Origin: Echria macrotheca
Lineage: Eukaryota > Ascomycota > Sordariomycetes > Sordariales > Schizotheciaceae
DNA: 64,000 bases
Reading direction: 5' to 3'
Assembly: GCA_030411725.1 (NCBI GenBank)
Contig: MU839846.1
Coordinates: forward strand, 248,001-312,000
The notes under the pieces were generated by a model. That model was not told the origin of the DNA, did no database searches, and was given only the letters and a program-made list of their open reading frames with translations. Positions 54,875-64,000 of this stretch are shown in pieces; within the stretch, counting starts at the first letter, position 1; the number at the start of each line of letters is the position of its first letter. The position numbers and the translations under genes were made by a program.

Positions 54875-56908
54875 ATGGAACTACCCCAAAAACCAAAACA
54901 CACAACCGGCCCCCTCCCCTTCCTCAACCCAACAACCCGCTACCACCCCATCCCTCCTCACCATCCATCATCCCACCCCCCTCCTCCTCCTCACACCAAA
55001 ACCACAACCACAACAACAACACCACCACCACCGCCACCAACATCACCAAAAGAGACCACAAAAAAACAAGAAGAAATCTACCACATCTGGCGCTCCCGCG
55101 ACAACAGAAAAGGCCGCCACGCCCTGCTAACCCCCCACCCCTCGCCCACCGCCCGCGCAACAAATACCCTCTCCGAAACCCTCCGCGGCCTGGCCAGGAT
55201 GTTCACGAGGTTCCCCATATGGGATGTGAGTTACGACGTTGCCGTTGTTTTTACGCTTGGTATGTTTCTCCCCCCCCCCCTTTTTACTGTTATTTCTATT
55301 ATTTTACTGTGTAGTCACGGCCTTGGCTGGGGGTCGTGTTGGCTGGCATATAACTACAGTTGAGGTTCTGAGTAGAATTCTGGCAATCCTTCTTGGTTGG
55401 GAGGCTGGTTGGTTAATTGGTCAATTGGGTGTGGTTCCTGCGACCTGGGTGTCACAATTATTTATTTATTTATATTTTTTGTTTTGGTACAGAGCAAAAG
55501 GCTAATGAGAGGTGATGGACTGTGGTGATGTACAGGGTCAGTTGTATGGTGTATCAACGGCTTCTTCGTCTGGTATCCCCTCGTCGCTCCCCAGACCGAG
55601 TTCCCGGGCGAAGTCGACGTGGGCGGCGGGTGGACCGCGTTCGTGGGCGCTACTGTTTTTGAGGTGGGCTCGGTTTTGTTGATGCTTGAGGCTGTTAATG
55701 AGAATCGTGAGTTTCTTCCTTATTCTTTCTTCTTTTCTTCTTTTATTTTGTGTTGTTTTTCTTTTCTTTTATTTTTTTCGACCAAGGGGTAGCAGTGGAA
55801 CATCGGGCAGATCGTTGCTTGGTCCGAGATCATGTCACCACACATCTTCTCTCAGTTCGAGATCATGGGAGTGTGGAATATTAGCTAGGCCTATTGGTTC
55901 GAGGTCGTGATCATGGGAGTGTGGAATATCAGTCAGACCATTGGTTCAAGGTCATGGCGCGTTAAATCTTTCTTACCTACCCTCTTCTCTCTACGTGTTG
56001 GAGGCTACAACTCTGGGGACTGTTTTGTCTGACGGGGGGTTGGAATATACAAACAACTCCGAGATTTTTTTCTCCTCGGGTTTAGACCACCACCAGACTA
56101 ACATCCCCAGGAACCGACTGCTTCGGCTGGGCCGTCGAGGAAGCCCTCGAAGACGACAAGCCCCGTCTACATACAACCCCCGACGCCTGCCGCCACCACC
56201 ACCAAGACAAGCGCGGCTGGCTCCGGCGCAACGTCTTCCTAGCCCCCGGCGCCCTCGCCGCCGCTGCCGCGGTACCCCCGCTCGACGACGGCGTCGTCGG
56301 CCATGACGACCTCCCCAAAGAATCATCCGGCAGGCGGAGGCAGTGGTCGTGGTGGCCGTCCTGGTACGAGCTCCGCACCCACTACCTGCGCGAGATCGGC
56401 TTCCTCGCCTGTCTGGCGCAGATGGTCGGCGCCACCATCTTCTGGATCTCGGGCTTCACGGCGCTGCCCTCGATCAACTCCTCCTTATCCCCCGGCGCCC
56501 TCGACGGCGTCTACTGGCTGCCCCAGGTCGTCGGCGGGTCGGGCTTCATCGTCTCGAGCCTGCTGTTCATGCTCGAGGTCCAGGACCGGTGGTATCTCCC
56601 CGCCCCGAAGTTGCTCGGGTGGCACGTCGGCTTTTGGAATCTCATCGGCGCTCTGGGCTTCACACTGTGTGGCGCCCTCGGGTTTGCCCTGGACGCCGGC
56701 GGCGACGCCATCGAGTATGCCTCAACTCTCTCGACCTTTGTCGGGTCATGGGCTTTCTTGGTACGGCGTTCCCCCACCCTTACGCAGAGATGCTCGTCCT
56801 GCTGACACCATGATACACTAGATTGGTTCACTTTTCCAGTGGTACGAGTCACTCGACAAGTACCCCATCTCTGTCGGAAACGCCCCTTCGTTTCTCTCCG
56901 AGTCTTGA
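54875..56908 (+). CDS. Six-TM integral membrane protein with threefold internal repeat
   Basis: Four exons: 54875-55259, 55536-55706, 56111-56760 and 56822-56908, giving 430 aa. Introns are 276, 404 and 61 nt. Joins read VVFTLG-SVVWCINGFF, AVNENR-TDCFGWAV and WAFL-IGSLFQWYESLDKY. The first 75 residues are Pro/Thr/Lys-rich and cytosolic-looking. Six hydrophobic helices come as three pairs, each with a loop of about 20 residues and ending in W-x3-G-x(n)-F-x2-SLL/SVLL/GSLF and an acidic MLE/YESL-like exit. I infer an ancient triplication of a two-helix unit. A His/Asp-rich cytosolic loop (RHHHQDKRGW) sits between repeats 1 and 2. No named family is recognised; related sequences are usually called integral membrane protein. 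Localisation and cargo are unknown. The two long introns are atypical for this window. Confidence 0.78.
55861..55956. repeat. 48-bp direct repeat (two copies) in the second intron of the six-TM gene
   Basis: GATCATGGGAGTGTGGAATAT begins at 55861 and again at 55909, each followed by a diverged CTATTGGTTCGAGGTC/CCATTGGTTCAAGGTC half. A weaker third half-copy may precede it near 55820. Confidence 0.75.
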
Positions 56909-59900
56909 GTCAAAGAACCACCGGTTGTCTCGTCGATCCGGTGGCCACCTCAGCGACCTTGGATCCATGTCCACACCTCGTCGCCACAACTGGGACACTA
57001 CACACTCCCTCCATCGGCCCATCTTCGCCCGATGACGTCGTTGAGCGACGCGTAACGCGTAAAGACCAACACGACAGAGCATCCAAAACCGCGCCGTCGT
57101 GCTACCGCAAACCGAAATCAACAAGACCCCCGGAAAAGGGGTACGTTTGCGCCTCTGTCATCCTTCAAAGTTAATAAAAGTCCCTAACCCTGACGAGGTT
57201 GGCAGCAGCAAACGTCTTGGCATCATCCCGATCCAACGCGGCCGTCTGATTCGTTGAATAATCCGCCCAACCACCAAAAGCAGAAAAGAAAAAAGGGGGC
57301 TGCCAAATCCGATCTCGGTCCCACTTTTCTGTTCACACAGCTTTGGTACCGGCACAGAACAGACAAAAGGGACGCAGATCATGGACCCGGGAAACTGTGG
57401 TTGCAACACTCCCCTCCAATTTAGCCAGCATATTGCCAAAGTTTCATCTTTTGCTCTCATCACCCTGTCGTCACCTTTTCCTCTCTGCAGCTTGCTTTCT
57501 TGGTGCCGAATGTGTGTGACGAGAGGCTTAATCATCCCTCTGGACCAGAATTCCGCTCGTGCCGGGGAGGCGTGATGAGAGGGCGTGAATTTTGCTCCAT
57601 TTTTTGCTGTGCATTCGGGCTGCTCAATTTTTGCGGAGCGTCTTCTCTGCTTGCTTGCCTGCTGCTGTCCCGCGATTGCTGTTCTTCAACAAGGGCCAGC
57701 TGCGGTCCTGCAGCTGCACGCTCTGATCCTGCTGCTTGGTGATAAACTGCAGCCAGGGTCGCACTGGAACCGGCCATTCGATAATCGGACGGGTTCGGCC
57801 CTCGATAACGGGTGAATAATGGCCTGCTTTTCTTTCCTTTTGCGGACTGCGAGATGTGCCGGACTTTTTCGTTTGTCGAGAAGCTTCCCTTCCGACCAAC
57901 AGCGGCGGTCTTGAGAATGGCCCCTCTCAAAAGCTGTCTCTCGATCACATCAACTCTCATCCACTCAGTTGCTCCAGTTGGTCTGCAACAATGTCGACCC
58001 GGAATCGACGGCGGAATCTGGGGAGCGCGGGGGTGCATTCCGCTGGCCACTAAGACCCCCGCTCGCCCAGATATGTCCTTTAATTGGTCAATGGCAACGG
58101 ACTAGACTGGAGTCCAACGGCCAGCGGGGGTCGCGTCAGCCCGGGGCTTGTCGCGAGAGACGCGGCCGACAGGGCCTTCAACTGGTCCGCCTGCGCGCAC
58201 AGCGCTGGATGTGGCTTTGCCTGCGGCAAGGCTAACCCCAGGCTGGAGGGTAGTCGATTGCTTTTTCCGGTTTCATCCCAAGGCTGTTTGCTTTGCTCCA
58301 ACGGTAGCAGTTGGCAATGGCATCGCGCCGCACCAGAGTTGGAGGGAGCATTGACAATCAGGACCCGGCGATCCAGGCATTCATGCGGAGCCTCAAGGCA
58401 ATATGCCGCTTCCTAAGTCTGGGCAGACCTGTGGCACCTCCAAATCTCCGGGTGGGCTGCTTGTATGCCAGAAATATATCCCGTGATCTCCAAGAAACGC
58501 GGCAAACTGGGCCCTTTTCTCACGACGCAAACTTTGGCAGCTGAGATGAGGGCCCTGGTAATAAGTGGCGCACCCGACGTCGTCTTCTACGGACATCGAG
58601 AAAAGGGGCGCCCATGTGGTTCAACCCGGGGAAAGCGGAGTCGAGCGGTTGCGCGGCTGCGACTCACCGAGCCGATAGTGGTGTATCTCGCTTCTTTACC
58701 GACGTCTTGAATGTTGGTCGTCGTCTTGAATTCAACCGCATCCGATTCACGTCTGTTCGTCGCCACTCGGCCCGCTACAGATGTCGTCGGCTTCTTGTCA
58801 GGGTTCACGGCTGGCGGCAGCGCGGGGCCGCGGGGAAGTCTGGGGAACGCGAAGCGGCATGAACACGACGACTTCGCGACCCTCTCTGGCCAAGTGCTAC
58901 ATAACGTTAGCAGCTGCGGACTGGTCACTGCTTTCCAGACCCCACCAGCCCGCTTCAACGTCGAATCCTTTTCGGCTAGCCGCGTGGGACAGTTCGGGCC
59001 ATGATAAGGTCCCTGTTCAGCATGTTTCGTGCGGACAGGGAATTCCCCGTGGGAACCGGAGAGGTCGAGGCCTTGGGAAGGATGATCGATAGGACCGATG
59101 GCCACAGATGTGCCGCGTCTCTCCCAGAGGCAGCTGCAGTATTTTTATTCTCGTCCGCCGATCGGCTACAAATCAGAGTTTCAGAGTCCTCCTGTCCAGT
59201 CGCTGGAAACGTGTTGGGTCGTACTGCTGGCCAGCTGGTGACGGCCAGCGGGAGGATGCCAGGCGACCGCCATTGCCTGCTGTCGGCGAACCAGGTTACA
59301 GTGGACTGTCCCCTGTCGGGCCCCAAATCGTGGGCGATCTGCAGCGGCCCATCACAAGAAGGAAATTTGCATCCCGCTGGCTTGACTTCCTATTCGCCGT
59401 CTTCGTTCTGATCACACCGGGCTGATACCAGAGTGGCTTAGTGGGATTCGGCCTGTCGGGGTCTTCGTTCCCTATCGAGTCCAACGACATGTGCCCGCCT
59501 CTGGACTCCTGGAGTGCCATTGCCTCGCCCGACAGGCCGACTTTCCATCGGTGATGGCGTTGCAGCTTCAGGTTGCATTCTCTGAAATTTCCTCTGGGCA
59601 TGTGAAGTGACGAAGCGAGAGCTTTGCTTTATTGCGCTGCTCAGGTCTTGCTATCGTGGAGCTTTCCGTGGACGGGAAGCGGGGATCAACTGGTTTAAGA
59701 CATTGCCCAGAAGACGCCGTCCCGCCGACGGGTCGGGTCTTGCCTCCCGCTCAAAAGTCTGAAGAATGAGCAAAATGTCCAGGGAAAGACAGTATTGATC
59801 GCTCTCAGCACCGCCATCGCAAGCCAAGTGTCCCGGGACCCGAGTTGGTGGGCACAGAGACCCGCCTAGCTTATTTGGCCTCTAGGCCACTTCAAGGCAT

Positions 59901-61537
59901 TACGATGCAGGGTTCATCCATTTTGCGTTAGGAAAGCTGCCCCGACGATTGCCACTGTTGCAGTTGTACTTGGGATGCTCTCACAAGGGAACGCCGACAG
60001 CAAAAGGGCGAGACAATGGAAGAGCGACGGAATCTCCTCGGAAGCATGCACGGACGCAATGTAACCAATGTCGAGCCGCGCTCGCAGCTTTCCGGGATTC
60101 AGACGGCAGGTGGAGCTGGCGCTGAAGAAGCTGAAGCAAAGTACCCGTTCATCCTCTCTTAACTGCTGTCAGTTCAACAGACGGGCCCCACATGCCCGTT
60201 TGGTGTCAAGCTTCGCATCCTGGCAGGCGTTCTCATGCTGGCTCGTGTCCCGCAAAAAAGTGGATCGTACATAACTCGCCAGGTCTGCCCTGACCACCGC
60301 GACTGCCATCTTCTCGATCTAACCGGCTGATGGGGCAGTCGTGCAGATATTGTTTCTGTTCGCTTCGAGCTTCGTCGCGAGTGCACCGCGTCTTTCTCTA
60401 GTTTGCACTCTCGTTGCCGGTGTTTGGCCCGTGGTCGTACGGAAACCACTCCAGCTCCTGTGTACCGCGCTACCTCTTCCTTTTCCTAGTTTCGTTCAGA
60501 TACCCCCGCCTGGCTTTTTGTTTTCCGATCCGATTGATGCTCAGGTTTCGTCGATCTTCGTTCGAAAGTGAGCCCGAGAGCTCGCTACATCGGTCCGCGA
60601 AGCTGCTTGGAGTCTTCTTTTTCCGGTATGTCTGAGAGCTCCCCATATTAAGCTTCCAAGCCCTTCCCGGAAGGCGCAACTTATGAAGCGCACCTACTAA
60701 GCCAGCAAGAACGTGCTAACAAGATCCTTCTCACAGAAAGCCTCTTTCGTGTATAGCGGTCCTTTTCTTTCTTTTCTTCGTCAATAGCCTCTTCGATCAA
60801 CCCCGAGTCCCGTTGTTCTCTCGCCGACCGTTCAAGCACGAGAATGCCGACCTAGGGTTCCCGACTCGACTACGAACTTCGTCGCTCGGGCAGGAAGGCT
60901 TCCCTAGCCGTTAGATTGCGCGGTACCACGGTGGTTGGGTGGAAAGCATTTTAGGGTGAGTGTGAATTTTCCGGCACCGGGATTTAGCCCTATACTTGCG
61001 CTCCTAAACGATTATCTCCCGACACTCGCGGGAGGGTGGCTGGATTCATTAGCACAGCTGCTATAGCATCCGTGAGCATTTGGAGAAATGGTGCACTTCC
61101 TGGTTGACCAATTGTTACCTTCGATTGGCTTTGTTGCGGAAGCGACCACAATCAAAGCTCCAGCTCCGCAGTGGCCACGACAATCGGCGTTGGTCGTCAA
61201 AGCTGTACCGCCCGGAGTACTGCTTCTTGCTAGAGATGCATCCATCGGGCTCAATGGTTGTACATTGATATAATCTCGGGCCTCTCGCGGAGCACAACAT
61301 CGAGTCCAAGGGGATTGCGCTAACCAGCATGCGAATAGTGAAGAGGCACCTCACCTCGAGACCCGATAAACGTCGATCCCCCTCGATCGATAATTCTTGA
61401 GTTCGCTGTTCCGGCCCAACATCTGCTAGACGCCGGACAGAGCTTTGTTCGGCCACTGGAGATGACGCAAAACATCTAATCAGGCGAGAAGAGACGGACG
61501 ATTTACTCCATTTCTTGCTTAATTTGCGTTGCCCACA
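56909..61537. other. 4.6 kb gene-free spacer before the ApsA-like gene
   Basis: Open frames here are short and overlap on both strands, with no family similarity I can see. The last kilobase is pyrimidine-rich in places (near 60760) and may be a long 5' leader, possibly with untranslated introns, of the gene at 61538. The downstream part of the six-TM gene's 3' UTR is at the left edge. Confidence 0.55.
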
Positions 61538-64000
61538 ATGGCGGTTTGGGAGACAGAAGACGAGTCGCCGGGCCCGGCAGGATCCCTCCCGACACCGGCG
61601 GATACGCCGTATAGAACGCCGTCGAGAAACGTTTCGAGGGCTTCGCGGAAATCCAGACGCTCGGTTACCCCTCCAGGCAAATCGGGAAAAAGTTCTTCGC
61701 CGCCCCCGTTGCCTGGAGACAGGAGCGAGCGTGGCTCCAAGAGATCGTCGAGAGACGTGACCAACGATGACACGATTAGTATCCTCGACCCGCGTCGCTT
61801 TACCCCGACGCTCCACGCCAACCTGGTATCGGAGATCCTCGCTCTGAGGCGTGACCAAGAAGAAAAGCTGAAGATCATCGAAAGCTTGGAGACATCACTC
61901 CACAGTTCACGTGAGGAAACGGAGACGTTGCAGGCCACCCTTGTCTCGACAGGCAAGGAAAGCCGCTCGCTAAAGCGCCAGCTCGCATTGCTGGAAGGAG
62001 GGACGTCTTCAGCCTTGGGCGAGCTAGCGCGGGAGCGCGACGAAGCCGTTGAATCGGCCAACGAGACCAAGAGGCGACTGGAAGCCTCGCAGAAGAAGGT
62101 TAGGAGTCAGGAAGAAGACTCGGAGCGGGTGCATCGGCAATGGGCCAAGGAGAAGGACGAATGGGAGGAGGAGAAACGAAAATTTGAGCGCCGGATCCAT
62201 GTTGCGGAGACCCGCCTCAAGGTTGTGCTTGATGAGGTCGCTGCCTTCCAGGCGGCACAAGCAGCTGGCTTCCAGGATGGCCCCGAAAGCGAAGTCGAGG
62301 AGAGCGCCAAGGAGAACGATGCGGCAAGTGTCCGGACGATGAGCATGACCAACAGCATTCGGTTTTCGGTCATGAATGGGGCACCCAAAACCAACGGGAA
62401 CTCGCTTGCCGACGAGCTGGGCTTCGATGGCGGCTACGATGATGAGAGCGATTATGGCGGTCGAGAGAGCGTCCTGTCCAACGGCGCACATGGTGGCCAC
62501 ATGCGAAACATGAGTCGTGATAGCCTGTTCTCGAGGACGCATATGCGACGACAGAGCAACGAGAGCTTGATGAGATCTGGAAGTGTGGCTCGGAGGCTCC
62601 ACCTGAACCACTCGGCGCTTGAAAAGCTTGAAGATGCCGTCATCAGAGAGGACGACGAGACACAGCCGCCACCGCCACCCAAGGCCATGTACGTGGACAC
62701 GGGCATCCAGTTCTCGCCGCCCCCGTCGCCAAAGATTGTGCCGGTCAAGCCGTCGACGCCTGAGCCTCATCTGACGGCACTGAGGATCGAGAGGCTTTAC
62801 GATGTCGACAGTCCGCCCAGAGCCGACTCGGAGATCGAGGCCAACCAGAGGAGAAAGCGTGTGCATATCGGGCAGCCATTGACGTTGAGGCAGGTTAATG
62901 TTGGGAACTACATGGTCAATGGCTCGTCCCAGACGGCGGAGGAGCCCCTCAGCCCTCCCAAGACGCCGAAGTCGCCTTTCCAGGAGTTGCCGCCTACACC
63001 CAAGCTGAAGCAGTCAGCCATGGTTTCCGCCTCGACGCAGACGGATATTCCTCCCCCGCTTCAGCCGACCTTCGTGCTTCCGCCTATGCCGCCAATCCCC
63101 AGCATCAGCATCATCCCTCCGACAAGCCGCCCGACAACGCCACGTGAGCCTCGCCTTCCGCAGTTGTCCAAGGATTTCGGCTGTCAGGTGTCGATCCTCA
63201 GCAGTGCACCAATGCAGTCCACTGCAGTGCAGACCGAGGAGATCCGTGTTGATAAGCGCTTGGATAAGCTGCCGGCCCATCTCCATCCTTCGGCTGTTAC
63301 TTCTCGGCCTACTTCTCCTGCCATTCCTCCGGTTGAAACCCTTCCGGAAGACACTCGGCAGTTCACGCCGATTCCTGGAAATGTTCCGCCCCGTAATCCC
63401 AGGCGGCTTACCAGCAAGCGGAGTATTACGGAGATGCCCTCCTCGCCGCCCATCGCATCTTCATCGATTGTCGAAACCGAGGAGACACACGATGCCTACC
63501 CGGGCAACAACGATGATGGACCATTGTCGAACCAGAAGGCCCCGATGCGTAGACCACATCGTATTAGCAGTCTGTTCGCCGGGTTCGATGGCGGCAGCTC
63601 CGATGAGGTTGACGAGTTTTTGGATGCCGATATGAGCGACTCCGAGTATCGCACTGCCCTTTCTGCTCCCAAACCTACTAAGTCTGGCGCCGGCAGGGCT
63701 AGCAAGCGCGGCTCCGGAGGCACCGCAACTTCAGACCTGATGTCGTCTCATAGGTGGAGCGGCGGTCGTTATTCTGGTCGAGCTTCGGAAGAGACTGATG
63801 GGTTTGGCTCGGCGAACGTGTACCCATCGCGTGAGAGCCGTGATTCGGGCTTCAGCAGGACGGGATCCAAGAGGGGCGCGAGGTCTTCAATCTTGGGCAT
63901 GAAATCCAGTGGAATGCGCAAAGCGGCCATGATCCAGAGCGGCATTGCCTCTCACCAGCGGGCTAGGAGCCCAAGCCTGACGGATCCCAAAGAACCTCCC
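61538..64000 (+). CDS. apsA: ApsA/Num1-like nuclear-positioning protein, N-terminal part (3' end outside the window)
   Basis: One open frame of 821 codons from MAVWETEDESPG to the window's end, with no stop. The opening is Ser/Arg/Pro-rich (residues about 10-80). About 85-250 is a coiled coil: FTPTLHANLVSEILALRRDQEEKL..., KRRLEASQKKVRSQEEDSER, EEEKRKFERRIHVAETRLKVV. After that comes a long disordered part with acidic, Pro-rich (PPPPPKAM, SPPPSPKI) and Ser-rich stretches. This matches fungal ApsA, the cortical anchor related to yeast Num1 that holds dynein at the membrane to pull nuclei and mitochondria. The diagnostic C-terminal PH domain would lie outside the window, so the call rests on N-terminal order and the TPTLHANLVSEI motif. 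The start is the first ATG that opens this frame. Confidence 0.82.
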   Translation, partial: MAVWETEDESPGPAGSLPTPADTPYRTPSRNVSRASRKSRRSVTPPGKSGKSSSPPPLPGDRSERGSKRSSRDVTNDDTISILDPRRFTPTLHANLVSEILALRRDQEEKLKIIESLETSLHSSREETETLQATLVSTGKESRSLKRQLALLEGGTSSALGELARERDEAVESANETKRRLEASQKKVRSQEEDSERVHRQWAKEKDEWEEEKRKFERRIHVAETRLKVVLDEVAAFQAAQAAGFQDGPESEVEESAKENDAASVRTMSMTNSIRFSVMNGAPKTNGNSLADELGFDGGYDDESDYGGRESVLSNGAHGGHMRNMSRDSLFSRTHMRRQSNESLMRSGSVARRLHLNHSALEKLEDAVIREDDETQPPPPPKAMYVDTGIQFSPPPSPKIVPVKPSTPEPHLTALRIERLYDVDSPPRADSEIEANQRRKRVHIGQPLTLRQVNVGNYMVNGSSQTAEEPLSPPKTPKSPFQELPPTPKLKQSAMVSASTQTDIPPPLQPTFVLPPMPPIPSISIIPPTSRPTTPREPRLPQLSKDFGCQVSILSSAPMQSTAVQTEEIRVDKRLDKLPAHLHPSAVTSRPTSPAIPPVETLPEDTRQFTPIPGNVPPRNPRRLTSKRSITEMPSSPPIASSSIVETEETHDAYPGNNDDGPLSNQKAPMRRPHRISSLFAGFDGGSSDEVDEFLDADMSDSEYRTALSAPKPTKSGAGRASKRGSGGTATSDLMSSHRWSGGRYSGRASEETDGFGSANVYPSRESRDSGFSRTGSKRGARSSILGMKSSGMRKAAMIQSGIASHQRARSPSLTDPKEPP

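Noticed and set aside
57532..58050. 172-codon minus-strand frame in the apsA upstream region
   Set aside because: Arg/Ser/Gln-rich with no recognisable domains, overlapped by other equally long frames.

Overview
The window is nuclear DNA of a filamentous ascomycete (Pezizomycotina). The gene set points to Sordariomycetes, and I infer something near the Sordariales; I cannot name the species. Evidence: most introns are 44-60 nt with GT...AG ends and CTAAC/CTGAC-like branch sites; coding exons are GC-rich with C or G at third positions; 5' regions are pyrimidine-rich; and the gene content is typical of moulds (ras-2, Sln1-type hybrid histidine kinase, a glutamate-cysteine ligase modifier, ApsA/Num1). 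I found no tRNA, rRNA, CRISPR, transposon, virus or secondary-metabolite cluster. Splice sites were placed by eye from reading frame, family knowledge and splice consensus.

Layout. 1-1159 (+): 3' end of a fungal transcription-factor-like gene. 3249-4525 (-): ATG5, four exons. 7478-11616 (-): large mostly disordered protein with a four-times repeated C-terminal motif. 15289-18681 (-): His/Gln-repeat secreted protein with a GPI-type tail, three tandem CCAAT elements just before its start and a tandem repeat array behind its stop. 19384-20042 (-): ORM-type sphingolipid regulator. 21392-22777 (+): AIR-like zinc-knuckle protein. 24968-27421 (+): F-box-like protein with an RS-rich stretch. 29270-32876 (+): SLN1-type hybrid histidine kinase. 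33497-34309 (+): AhpD/carboxymuconolactone-decarboxylase-like protein. 35372-36082 (-): small one-TM protein. 36813-37595 (+): BUD32. 37734-38753 (-): glutamate-cysteine ligase modifier subunit. 39600-40292 (+): AP-1 sigma adaptin. 41464-42581 (+): MAF1. 43958-46575 (+): CCZ1. 50785-51549 (-): ras-2. 53287-54072 (-): type II haloacid dehalogenase-like protein. 54875-56908 (+): six-TM protein with a threefold internal repeat. 61538-64000 (+): start of an ApsA/Num1-like protein that runs off the window.

The genes do not form an operon-like pathway. Most are conserved housekeeping or signalling genes: autophagy and vacuole traffic (ATG5, CCZ1, AP-1 sigma), growth and stress signalling (SLN1, ras-2, MAF1), tRNA t6A modification (BUD32), glutathione synthesis (GCL modifier), sphingolipid control (ORM) and nuclear positioning (ApsA). 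Intergenic spaces are large, up to 4.6 kb. The least explained features are the His/Gln cell-surface protein with its repeat-built flanks, the repeated motif in the 1363-aa protein, the threefold membrane protein, and a gene-free 2.5 kb stretch with about 28 copies of TAGGTA/TACCTA.
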